A stretch of DNA of 64,000 nucleotides. Source: Allacma fusca. Lineage: Eukaryota; Arthropoda; Collembola; Symphypleona; Sminthuridae. The DNA lies in assembly GCA_947179485.1 (NCBI GenBank), contig OX359249.1, positions 53,889,402 through 53,953,401 on the forward strand, given 5' to 3'. Positions within the stretch are counted from its first letter, which is position 1. Each line of letters opens with the position of its first letter. The notes below the pieces were generated by a model. The model worked only from the letters and a program-made list of their open reading frames with translations, did no database searches and was not told the origin of the DNA. Both the position numbers and the translations under genes were made by a program. Below, in pieces: positions 33,486 through 44,037 of the stretch.

Positions 33486-34340
33486 TTGCACTACTTCTCA
33501 GATATGGCAGATATCAATAATAACGAGCTGATGGAAGAGATCGAAGCACTGTTGGACATAGGTTCTCCCATTAGCTACTCAATTCCGGGTAATGTCGAGG
33601 AATTATTGCGGAACAATATAGACAACCATAGAAAGAGTAATGGTTTCAACTTTAGATGATGGTATAGAAGATGGGGGAGTGAATTTTCTAAAGAGGGAGT
33701 TGTTGATGCTAATCCAAAAAATAAATGCATAAGAATATCAAATTTTTGAACGTTTCCAGGCCCAATAAATGACACTGGTAATGGGACCAACACCTGACCA
33801 CAATCCAGTACTTCAACATCAAACGCACAGTAGCAGTCTATTACTTAACATGGGCGAATCAGGAGCATTGCGGATAGCATCTTCCTCATTCCAAGGAATA
33901 GGAGATCCCAGATAAGAATTCAAAAGAAAATCCACATTTTCTAAATCCATCTGAAATGTATTGTAAATACATTTTAGGCACGTTATTTTGGGGCGGTTAT
34001 TTAAACGGGCTACTTTTCTATTAATATTGATGAATTAGAATCTCCATTCCGGTGAGTCAATTTGAATGAAACATCAGAGGGTTTGATTCATCAGCAGATC
34101 TTTACACAACTACGTGGCAACAGCGCGGTAAACATATATCGACGCATCCAATATTTCGGAAGCGATAACAATAAGATATTCGTCGTCAGAGAAATGCGAT
34201 CGAGACGAATGTATAGAGTCAAACGTAAGCGTTTTTAATTCTCGTATAAATATGAGTTTCACTGAACTTCTTGAACAGCAAATTGAACGTCTCTAATTTA
34301 TCTGCTAGATTACGTGTATGACGTATAATCGAGGGTGGGA
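33486..34340. other. Unassigned sequence after the Ty3-like element
   Basis: No LTR matching 27465-28125 and no trusted reading frame. Purine tracts such as GATGGGGGAG near 33668 could be a polypurine tract relic. Confidence 0.35.
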
Positions 34341-34350
34341 AACGTCATTT

Positions 34351-34830
34351 CTAGGTGGATGGAGATAATGCCCTGGAATAAAGTATCTGTAAAATCCTTT
34401 TGACCTCCTGGGTTTTCAGCACTAACGGGATTTCTACTGAGAGCATCGTCTTGAGAATCAATGGCAATGTTTGAAAAATAAAGTATAAAAATTTCAAATC
34501 CAGAAGGAACAGTATTTTCGACTGTTTAAGACAATATCTGGACCTGTAATGACACAATTTGAGCGAATTTGTTAGGATAACTCGTTTTACATACATGCCC
34601 TTGAGTGCAACTAGTGAACTTTGAATATCGCTTGCCATTTGGCCGAGCTAGTTATCACAAATATTTCACACTGAGACACTGTTGCTTATAGGACTTGAGG
34701 ATTAGATTCACAACGCGTTGCAGTACAACTTCCAACTCTTTTAGTTATGGTATAGCCACAGCCAGATGCCTGCTCTAATTTAGAGCCATCAGTGTAGCAG
34801 ACTATGACTTAAGCATCAAGTGATAGATCT
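34351..34830 (-). pseudogene. Decayed RNase H domain of a non-LTR element (copy 1)
   Basis: On the minus strand, VCYTDGSKLEQASGCGYTI gives the first catalytic Asp of an RNase H, and further on SQCEI.VITSSAKW and SDIQSSLVALK match the intact-looking copy at 36168-36870. Stops separate the pieces. It is the 3'-most domain of an I/R1-type element; no RT remains. Confidence 0.6.
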
Positions 34831-34849
34831 CTAGTCCACTCGGACCTTA

Positions 34850-35710
34850 TTACGGGGACGGGAAAACTGAATCAGATCCGATAAAATAGGAGCGTATTCG
34901 TTTTAGGTTTCGGTACCGAAAATGAAACCGGTAATGTAGTACCGATCGGGAAAGGTATGGCAAACTAAATTTCCCGAAACCGAAGTGTTCGTCCCGATAG
35001 TCCCGAAAAAGTAACAGCCTGGCTACAAAAATGTGTAGCACAAAATGTGAAACCAAAATAAACAGGGTTCTTCTGTAATTTCTTACCATGTGCGCTTCGT
35101 ATTCAGCACAGATGTGAACTCTTTACTTCCTCTTGTCTTGTATTTTTTCCATCGCTCATAAATAAGAATTTTAATTAAGATGAAGCAAATTCTGCTTTGT
35201 CATAGAAACCCAAAACCCAACGAAAGAATATTGGACGTCGAAAGCCTAGGAAACCAATTTCGAAACCAGGTCTAACATGTTACCGATTCCAAGGTATTAT
35301 TTGAAAGTATGGCTAGGTCGAAAATCGAGAATTCGACCGTGTAAAATAAGTTGCTTAGAGCACCTGGGAATTGTAGATTAGACTAGTGTGTGGAAAGTGT
35401 GAATTGTGTTTTTAAGTGTAATAAGGACTTGAGTGTAAACTTAGTATACAAAATGTGAGCTGATACTTAAAATCTGTTATCGGTACTGATTCGGAACGTT
35501 TCAGGAAAAAATCGGTTCAGGATAAACCAATATCGGATCATTCGTTTCAGGGTAGTATCGGTACCGGGACAAAAAAAATATTTTTCCCCGTTTCGGGATA
35601 ATTTCCCGAACCGAAATTTCCGGTATCGGAAAGGTACCGGTTCCTGAATTGCAAGATTTCATTCGGTTCGGAACGGTACGGAGGTCGGGACGGTTTTTTT
35701 TGTCTCGATA
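34850..35710. repeat. GGTACCGAAA-word repeat region, probable MITE(s)
   Basis: Reiterated CGGTACCGAAA, TTCCCGAAACCG, TCCCGATAG and their complements are packed in two zones, 34855-35020 and 35470-35700, separated by plainer sequence. The word structure resembles the hAT MITEs elsewhere in the window, but I could not establish ends or a target duplication. Confidence 0.5.
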
Positions 35711-36167
35711 AGAAAAATACGTAAGCCCAATATAGTTCAGCACTGAACAGTAATGAGTAAATATATATGTAAAATATAATTAAATCTGAAAAATTGACTA
35801 CGCAATCACATTGAAACAATTCAAGTTAAACTAAACATACTTTCTATCTTGTAGTTTAACATCTTGAAATACATACATACTTCATCTAAACTTCATTTTA
35901 ATACACTTCATTATTATTATACTTCATATTAAACGAGGAAACAAGTGTGTTTTGCTGATAATTTTTAAATAGTTAATAGCCTTCCTTCGCCGATGTAGCT
36001 CGTGTGGTCACAATGTTTTGTTCAAGATAATGGTGTATGTATTTTAGGGGGTCACTTTAATCTCGATGGATGAGAGGAAACTGCTCGGGCCTCCAATGGG
36101 CCCATTGCAGATTTCCCTGTACAAATTACTGTGGGCAATTCACAAAGCGTCCTGATGCAATTGTATA
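35711..36167. other. Spacer, no gene seen
   Basis: AT-rich with TACTTCATT repeats near 35880-35930. The right part may be 3' UTR of the RNase H relic that follows on the minus strand. Confidence 0.35.
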
Positions 36168-36870
36168 CTACATCAGGTCACTTGTACTAGCCTGTTCAAG
36201 GAGACGTATGTCTACCAAACTTGCTTTCAAATAAATATTTCTAATTAAATTAAAAGCTGGACAAGATGTCAGGAAGTGAAGAGCATTCTCATCCTCCATG
36301 CCACGAAATTTGCAGAGAGGAGAGCTGACAGTTCCAATTCTGTGAAGATGTTTTTGGAATCTACCATGACCAGGGATGACCTCCACGAGCCATTTGATAT
36401 GTACTCTGGATAATCTAACAATCGATTCCATGTCATATAGTGGACACTTAACTAATATATGGGCATGAGCACCCGTTTTGCTGATACGCCAACGCTCAGT
36501 ATGAATTGTTCGTAACTTGTTCCGAACAATGGATTTAATTACTGAGGTAGCAATAGGGATGGGGGAGTATGCCCTCGGTGAGGGAGATACTGTCGAACAG
36601 GCAGCTTTAGCTAACCTATCAGCGTCCTCATTACCAGCGAAGCTATTGTGATTCGGTATCCAGTGGAGTTGGACAGCATTACTTGTTGATAGTCTGTCCA
36701 GCTCCAAAAGACACTCTAGACGTGGTGTAGGGGCTCTTGAGTGCAACTAGTGAACTTTGACTATCACTGTAGAAAGTGATGTTTTCAAAGCTTATACCAG
36801 CTTGAGCCAGCCATTTTGCCGAGCTAGTGATTGCAGATATTTCACACTGTCGCATATGGGTCTAATGGGA
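36168..36870 (-). pseudogene. RNase H and C-terminal domain of a non-LTR element (copy 2), 5'-truncated
   Basis: The minus strand reads CEISAITSSAKWLAQ, ITFYSDSQSSLVALKS, VQLHWIPNHNSFAGNEDADR, the conserved RNase HI motifs of I/R1-type elements. A C-terminal Cys/His region (CKFRGMEDENALHFLTSC) follows and the frame stops at 36168. The domain is almost free of stops from 36746 down, but everything upstream (RT, endonuclease) is missing. The related copy at 34351 shows the family is repeated locally. Confidence 0.75.
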
Positions 36871-37436
36871 TGGATTCACAAAAGATAATGATAGTAAACG
36901 TTTATTGAGTTTTACCGATGAATTTTGCTATGGCAAGAGGATGAAGATATGGTTTCAGGACTTGCAGCTGTGCCGGGAAAAAATTTCACAATAAAGTATT
37001 TCCCAACTGGTATATGTACATATTTTTCCATTATTATCATTACGTTCCTGAAGAGAAATTTCTTGAACCTTGTTTCTCAGGTTTTCTGTACATTTTTTAG
37101 AAATATACACAATAGCTTTCGGAAACCCCTAACAATTTTCAACCTACTAACGTTAAAACTTAGTACATTAGATAGTTAAAACTTAGTGCACAATAGAATG
37201 TTACGAAAATTTAAAAAAGTCGACATTATTTAACGTTTTGAAAAGTGACCTCGAATATTGACCCAGGTTATTGAGTAAATTTCAAAATATTTAGATAAAG
37301 TTCCTTGTGTATCCCCTCATAGGTCGACCTCGGAAATGTCCATAACAATGGAATCTTCCCATGTACATTAATCGTGAACTAAAGTTTCAACATTGTTAGT
37401 TCTATGAGTTATATTTCAACTAGCACTAGCTATTGC
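36871..37436. other. Spacer, no gene seen
   Basis: AT-rich, a few short frames without domains or supported starts. Confidence 0.35.
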
Positions 37437-37458
37437 TGGCTCAGAATGGCAAATATTA

Positions 37459-37788
37459 ACAGGGAAGGCAGTTAGTTGCTTGCAATAGCTGGCTGTACAG
37501 TGCTATGGTCGTACATATAATATATAGATGTAATATAGAATGTATGTAGAACGCGCGTACATTTCATTCATGCCATCCCTATCCACTCTCAAATTAGAAG
37601 AGAGGATATACCATATACCATGCCTTCATCGTACTGTCAGTATCCTCTACTAATTTGAGAGAGTTGATAGTGAAAGTGATGGTAAGAAATGTAAGAATCG
37701 CGCGTTCTAGGTGTATCGAGTATCGACGACCATAGCACTGTACAAGTAGCTATTGCATACAACTATTTACTACCTTCCCTATTGTTAG
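37459..37788. mobile_element. Foldback (near-palindromic) element, ~150-base arms
   Basis: The left half (GGGAAGGCAG...GCAATAGCT...TACAGTGCTATGGTCG...AGAACGCGCG...CTCTCAAATTAG) is mirrored by the right half ending CCTTCCCTATTGTTA. Arms meet at a loop around 37605-37640. Homologous end sequence (GCTGGCTCAG...GGCAAAT...GCAATAGCT) recurs at 52911-52975. A transcript would form a long hairpin. Confidence 0.65.
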
Positions 37789-38044
37789 TATATAATTGTG
37801 GTTGGGATTACTTAACTTGTAAAAATGAGCAGGTTCGTGTATGTAACGAAAAGAGTAAAATAAAGTATAATAAATAGGGGGAAATGTAGCAGGTAGAGAA
37901 TACACTCTCTTGCTGTGAGGGATTTCGGGAGTTTAGTCTCTTGTAATATAATGTAAAGTAAAATATTAACTGAGTATTGCCAATTATAGTAATATTTATT
38001 CAGTGTACAAAAAGAATGAGAGGAAGAGTGAGAGCTAGAGAAGG

Positions 38045-38070
38045 AGAGTGGAGTGGAGTGGAGTGGAGTC
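38045..38070. repeat. (GGAGT)n microsatellite
   Basis: Four to five tandem GGAGT/GAGTG units. Confidence 0.8.
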
Positions 38071-38517
38071 CGGCAGAGTAACAGTAAAGTTACAATGGAG
38101 AAGATCCGAGCCAGACTCTCCGAGTGTGTGAAGGAGCTGGGTTTATATACGGTAGGGTTGGCTGTAAAACAGGAATTATCCAGTTCAAACTGGTTTTGTT
38201 TCCGTTACATTTTACATCTGCTCTTGTTCCAGAGCTTGTACCAATCAGACTACAGAGTCCAAGCTTCTTAGATGAAGCATCCTTTTTTAACAAATAGTTG
38301 AGCACGATACAATAGACAATAAGATTCTCTTTCCTTTACATATGTAAGTAATATTCCTTACGTGTTACAGTTAACAGTAAGAGGCTTCATTGCTACTCTT
38401 TACATACAATGTAATATTTTTCTTAAAATACAAGTATGGCTTAACACTATTTACATTTGCCTTTCTGAGCCAGCAAATCATGGCTGTGCAGTCCTCGTTT
38501 TCATTGAAGTATACATA

Positions 38518-39079
38518 CTTTCGGGACATTTGGAAATGACACTTGGTCAATTAAGGACAGCAGGGTTGGCAAGTGGTAAGAAATGGCCTGGTAATTATTG
38601 GTTAAAATCCGGTTAAAAACCGGTTCTAACCGGCCTGGAGCTGTTGTATGGGTTGGTATAAAATTGCCATAATTAATACTATCCAAATAAATCCACTGTC
38701 CAATAAAAACCGGTTGTTACCATTTCTTGCCACTGGCTTGGCCTTTATTGATAAAATCCGGTTGTTTTCCAACCCTGAAGGACAGGTGTGTTACGCACGC
38801 CTCTCTTGCCTCTGATGGGCTGATTATTTTTTATGATTTTCAGCGCGAAATAAAAGCATGTATGCAGATGCAATGTAATTCTCTTGCACGGATTTACAAA
38901 TTGAAACTCGATGGTTGACTCACTCATATTACAGATAAAGAGTCAATCTATGGTTGACAAGTCATCGATGGTTGACAGTCACTCTATGGTAACAAGCAGA
39001 AGCATATCCGAGGCAAGAGAGGCGTGCGTAACACACCTGTCCTTAATTGACCAAGTGTCATTTCCAAATGCCCCGACAG
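38518..39079. mobile_element. TA-flanked MITE, CTGTCGGGGC ends (copy 1), with nested hAT
   Basis: Ends CTTTCGGGACATTTGGAAAT and the complement of CTGTCGGGGCATTTGGAAAT, flanked by TA on both sides, as in Tc1/mariner-type elements. The inverted repeats run to about 90 bases (through TTACGCACGCCTCTCTTGCC). The interior reiterates ATGGTTGAC and GAGTCA words. A 217-base hAT MITE is inserted in the left repeat. A second copy lies at 46132-46468. Confidence 0.85.
38561..38777. mobile_element. 217-base hAT MITE, CCGGTT-word family
   Basis: The left end is CAGGGTTGGCAAG and the right end is the complement of CAGGGTTGGAAAA. A perfect 8-base target duplication AAGGACAG lies at 38553-38560 and 38778-38785. 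The interior is reiterations of AACCGGTT/AAATCCGGTT. Comparing the host MITE with its copy at 46132 confirms the empty-site sequence. Confidence 0.92.
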
Positions 39080-39104
39080 TATATAACCTTACGTATGCAC
39101 GTGT

Positions 39105-39310
39105 GTAGTTAAGACGGTTCTCGGCTCAAATAATTACTATTTGAGAACTCGTATTTAATACAATACTCGGTTCAAAATTATTAAAGTACAAGTACGGAGA
39201 GTTATTTGACCCGAGAGTAAGAGTACATATTTTGTTGTGACTCCGTACTCGACCTGTACGTGTACTCGCACTTGAAACTCGAGTAAATACTCGAACACGT
39301 TCAGAAAACT
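39105..39310. repeat. TACTCG/GAGTAC-word repeat, probable MITE fragment
   Basis: TACTCG, GAGTAC, ACTCG and TTTGAGAAC-type words are reiterated over about 200 bases. No ends or target duplication could be fixed. It directly abuts the TA-MITE. Confidence 0.45.
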
Positions 39311-40205
39311 TTTAAAAATAAAAAATCACTGACGCTAAAACGATAACGTAAGTTTGGAGATTTTATATTTAGTTATTACTGAGAAATCTGATACAGAAAT
39401 TGTACCCAAACTGTAGATCTTTTATCTAGATTCAACTAGCAGATCTGTAGCTCTTGGAATATGGCGGCAACTTTTATAATTTGCTGGCATCAGCAAGTTG
39501 TCTTTGTAGACCTTAAAATTAACGCTTGTTGTTCAAACTCAGTGAGGTCTTAACGAACTTTCCCTTTTTCATTGGTACGTAACTGTCCTTCCAAAAAACC
39601 GGGGTGTGGATGGGGCGATAAAGCTTCTCGCGAATACTTTAACCAGCTCCATAAATATACTTCTCCCCTCTCTGTTGTATTTAAATATTCCACATCTACG
39701 TTCCAAATCCTCACTACTGAATGAAGAATCTGTAGGCAGTAGTCTAGTTTAGTTTTTACACCTGTGGCTTACTTTCATTAGTCTTACTGTTTTCACTTGT
39801 ATAAAGATCACGAGGTGAAATATTTTTGTCAATAGATTTGTATAGAAAACAAATGTAAATTCAAAGACTAACCTATTGAAGTGTATACATAAGAATGGTG
39901 TCGAAACTTGCCTAAGTGGGTGCTGATGTATACGATCGGGGACTACTTGCACTCACAATGAACACTTCAGTTACTTGTGCATCTCTCACTCAACGTCTCG
40001 ACTTCCCATCTCATTGGCAGTGAATGTAGTTATACATGTACATGAAAGTTGGAATGCAGCGTGGAGTTGTGAGTACATAGGTGCATAGATGCTTATATGG
40101 GGTGATTAATGCCAATACTTATTTACCTGACTGAGGGTAGTATGCAGTGAGCGCACGTGTGCATACATTCCCAATACCCATCATGTACTGTTGCTATAAC
40201 ACAGC
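39311..40205. other. Spacer, no gene seen
   Basis: AT-rich without supported frames or recognised repeats. Confidence 0.35.
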
Positions 40206-40214
40206 CCAGAAACT

Positions 40215-40644
40215 AATGTTAGGGAAATCCCGAGCAGCTCACAGGACGGACTGACAAAAACATCAGTCCGGACGGATTGGGAGTGGGATTGGGATTGACT
40301 ATTTGAATGTACAGAGGGATTGAGACGGAGTGGGATTGACAAAATGCACGTAGAAAACTGAGCGAGATTGATGATCAGAAATGACGCCACCTTAATTGAA
40401 ATTAATTTAATTAATTGCATTAATTTTATCAATTTTATAATGCTTTTTAAAATTGGCGCGGTATATACGCATGCGCGCGCAGCGCCTCAGATTGAGTGGG
40501 ATTGACTATCGGGAGTGTGTGAGTGCATCAGAGAGATTGGGAGTTTTCTCTATGGTACATAGAGTGATTGGGACGGAGTGTGAAATGAGGTATCGAGATT
40601 GAATAGGGATTGGGATTGTAAGAAGAGGGATTTCCCTAACATTA
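40215..40644. mobile_element. hAT-like MITE, GGATTG-word family
   Basis: Perfect 17-base inverted ends AATGTTAGGGAAATCCC. Flanking direct repeat CCAGAAACT (9 bases; 8 plus one ambiguous) at 40206-40214 and 40645-40653. The interior is reiterations of GGGATTGGGATTG / GAGTGGGATTG. Non-coding. Confidence 0.85.
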
Positions 40645-40653
40645 CCAGAAACT

Positions 40654-41805
40654 TGACGTACACTGCCCTACATAAGATTATTAAGATTCAGATTTCACAT
40701 TGACCTCACAATTCTGTTTCCCCTTTCAGTAGAAATTCTTGCCTGTTTCCTCAGCAAGCGAACAAGTCTTGGGGCGATTATACAAACCACAACAACCGAA
40801 AAGTCATGTTTGATTCCTCCTCCCTCCAGATCAGGTCAGGCTTGTCTTCTTGCAAATATGCGATGGTTTAATACTGTTTCCAATGGTCATTCTCACCTCA
40901 CAACTTCTTCACTTTAGTAGGCTATCGTATGAAATCTCTCGTTGGTCGTTCATTACCTACTTACTGCTCATTCACGCTATTAAGAAAAGGCAACTTCGAT
41001 TTCTTTGTAAGACCAATTCGAACTTGACGAAACTTGGACGTCAAACAGTTTCATTTGCCCAGTATAAAGCACACGAGTGAAAACTGTCAGTCGTCTTGGT
41101 TTAGCTATTTTGTAGTATTTTCATACAGCTTTATAATATTAGTTCTGAACTGATTAGTTCGATCCAGTCATGTTCTTACGGGAGGATTACGTATAAGTTG
41201 TAACTATCCAAAACCATCCTATAAATCTTAGGGGAACCAGGACGTTTACGAAAGTGATTCCTGTGTATTGATCGAAACTTTGAAAGATTGTTTGGAAATG
41301 TAGATTTTCTACGTGCCGAAGTACTCTATTGGACAGCACTAATTATTAATTACATTGGTTTCGTTGACCTACGGTTCTTGTTCGGTGAAAAAAACTGACA
41401 AAAGTGACATTGATCGTATAAACTTTGGAGGCATCAGTATTAGGTAAAACAGTACTGTGAACTAGTGCAGTTGTTGAAAATGTAATTCATAGCTGTTTCT
41501 TTTCTTGTGTTTAGCAATTTAGTAAATTTAATCAAAATTTAATCTACTCGTATAAACTCAGAAGCATGTTAGAACCGATGAGCACACCTTAAATTCTTTT
41601 AACTCTGCTTACAATTAAAATATAGCTGGTAATGCGGAAACTTGGATTCTTGCAGAGCTACCCGATCACACTGACAAATGCTGAGAATCTATCTTCGTTT
41701 ACTTGTTACCAACCGTTCTCTAAATTAGCTAAATTCCGTTCACCTGCAGTTCATCCCTTTCCATTCTTTTACAGAGTGTGCGTGTGCAGGTGCATTCTCT
41801 TCTAA
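40654..41805. other. Spacer, no gene seen
   Basis: Short frames only (for example 40850-41080) without domains, and no clear repeats. Confidence 0.35.
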
Positions 41806-41813
41806 TCCTCGCA

Positions 41814-42664
41814 TAGTGTTTCTTGTCAATTGCAAGTTAACCGCAATTACTAATTGCACTTGCAAGTTCGGTTCAACTGCGATTATTTTACACCAGGGAA
41901 TTGCAATTGTCGGTGCAAGTGCAATTTCTGTGTACTTAAATTGAAATTACAAAAGCATTAAATACTCGTAATTACCGGTTAAGCCCAACTGAAATTGATA
42001 GAAATTCAATTGCAATTTCAAGTGCTTGCACTGCAAAAAGTTGCAATTTTAAAAATACTTCATCAATTTAATTCCATCTTGCAACCGTTTCGAATTTGAG
42101 CGCAAAGTTCCACAAAATGCCTCCATAAGTCATTCCGTTCTAATAACTAATGTACAGAATAATCACGAGTTGTCTCAACGAGTGTAGTTACTGTACAATA
42201 CCTGTAAGGAGGCAAAATGATCTAAGTGAATTTAAGGGCTTCTTGTAAAGATATGTTGGATGAAATTTTACAATATTTTAGCCTTGGAAGGTTTAAAGGA
42301 AGGCTGTTTCATTTGTGCATCTCTGTTTCATTACGGGTTGCATCCAGGTCATTTTATTTAATACAACTAGTTCAATTTAGTGAATATTATTTTGCTACTA
42401 ATCAAAAATGCAAATCATTTTGCCTCGTTACTACGATTTATACAGTATATCAGTTAACTTGCAATTACAAATTGCAATTGCACTTGCAATTGTACTTATT
42501 GGTGCAATTATATCCAAATGTTTTTGCAATTGCCTTACCAACTGCAAGTAACTTTTGAACTAATTGCAAGTTCAACTTCGGTTATTTGCATAATCTAATT
42601 GACACATTTTAGCAAGTACCAGTTACGACATTACTGGTACTTGCATTATCAATTATAATTATTG
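41814..42664. mobile_element. Non-autonomous hAT element, TTGCAA-word family
   Basis: A perfect 8-base target duplication TCCTCGCA lies at 41806-41813 and 42665-42672. Imperfect ends are TAGTGTTTCTTGTCA and the complement of CAATAATTATAATTG. Both subterminal zones (41828-42060, 42455-42600) are packed with AATTGCAA/TTGCAATT/TGCAAGT words. A perfect 12-base hairpin GCAAGTACCAGT lies at 42612-42644. Confidence 0.88.
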
Positions 42665-42672
42665 TCCTCGCA

Positions 42673-43767
42673 TAACCCGTACTGTCCTGGATGGCTCAAA
42701 TCCTTTGATTGTCATTTAGTCTACAGAAGGTAGTGAAGCCCATAGCTGTTTAGCTTTTCATTTAGTTCCAGTTTTTCTAAAATTTGTTTTACTGACCTAG
42801 GTCAGTATATGGCCCCCTCAGGCCGAAACCCTGACGCAAATTTTGGCTTTTTACGGATTTCAAAGTTGACAATTTTTTAATATCACCCAAATTTAAAAAA
42901 TATATATGCTGATATAAAGTATTGATACTAAGACTTTCTTGTATAACGTTTTATGGGTTTTCAATATATGACAGGATTTTACATTGAGATTTCCTCCCAA
43001 TATAATACCACTAAAATTAGGAAGCAATGTTGGAGAATTCAATCTCGAGAGAGAAGGCGTGGTAGATGTAGCCGTTGTAAGAGTAATCTAAATCATTTTG
43101 TTGGTAGCGAATTTCATGGGGATTCAAATCGTCAGCAGAAAGATGAAAAACTAGTGACTAATTGATTAAACAGTTGACGTTAAATAGTTGACGTGAGTAA
43201 AAAATATTTTTGTTTTATTAAATTTGGATCACAGGTTTTTCTTCTGTCCAGTAACTTTGGACAAATTCCCATCAAACTTGCTTCGAGCCCTGAATGATGG
43301 TTTATAACATCCAGAGCTGGCACAATACAAGAGAGATCTCAGAACCTTGAAGCACACCTTCACGCTATAACATTTGGAGGCACTTGTATATAACAGAGTT
43401 CATTATTACTTCTATAGTGTGCTATTGTTTTTTTCAGTGCGGTGCTCATGAACATAACTACAATTGTGAATTTCGTTCCCTTGTATTTTCAATTCTTGCT
43501 GAAAATGAGCTGAGGTGTGAACAATATTTCTTTGTCACTGGTATCAAATTTCAAGACAACCCACAAACACCTTCAAACAGCGGCGAGCATGCAATCCTCG
43601 TTATTTATTTGTTAGACCCAGGAATAACTTAATTTTCTGTGCCTAAATGGTGTGGGAAGTCAAGTGACCAATGAAATCAAAAATAAATGCATGCAACATA
43701 GTATGCAGCAACGAAACCAGTTTATTTTTGCAGTAAACGTTTAAAATTTGATCTTTAAAAACAAAAC
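42673..43767. other. Upstream flank of the four-transmembrane gene
   Basis: Probable promoter/5' UTR region of the gene at 43768. Short frames at 42953-43165 and 43384-43632 have no recognised domains. I do not call a TATA box. Confidence 0.3.
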
Positions 43768-44037
43768 ATGGAAGAAATGCCACCGACAAAAAAAGCAACT
43801 ATATCATCAATTTCAGAAGTAGTCGATCCTGGTCACATTTCAAGACAAAATGCCAAAAATTATTTTGCTAGTTTTCCCGGTGTAGGAATGAATGGATCCA
43901 AGGCCCAAATGTTGCATGTCTTACCGTTTCCAATAGTTCACCGAAATGATATATCTGCCGAACCTGTGGATTTAAATGGACCTGAAAATATCATAACACT
44001 GCCGTCAAGACTTGCCATTCCAGTAGGAATCGCCCAG
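43768..44037 (+). CDS. Exon 1 of the four-transmembrane gene
   Basis: 90 codons, from MEEMPPTKKATISS to SRLAIPVGIAQ, ending at a CAG|GTATTT donor in phase 0. Mostly polar cytoplasmic N terminus; the last ten residues start helix 1. Confidence 0.7.

Noticed and set aside
33486-34340. 3' LTR of the Ty3-like element
   Set aside because: I looked for sequence matching 27465-28125 and found none, so no second LTR is called.
43384-43632. 82-codon frame with hydrophobic start upstream of the four-transmembrane gene
   Set aside because: No recognised family, no splice signals that join it in phase to exon 1, and an in-frame stop precedes the exon 1 ATG.
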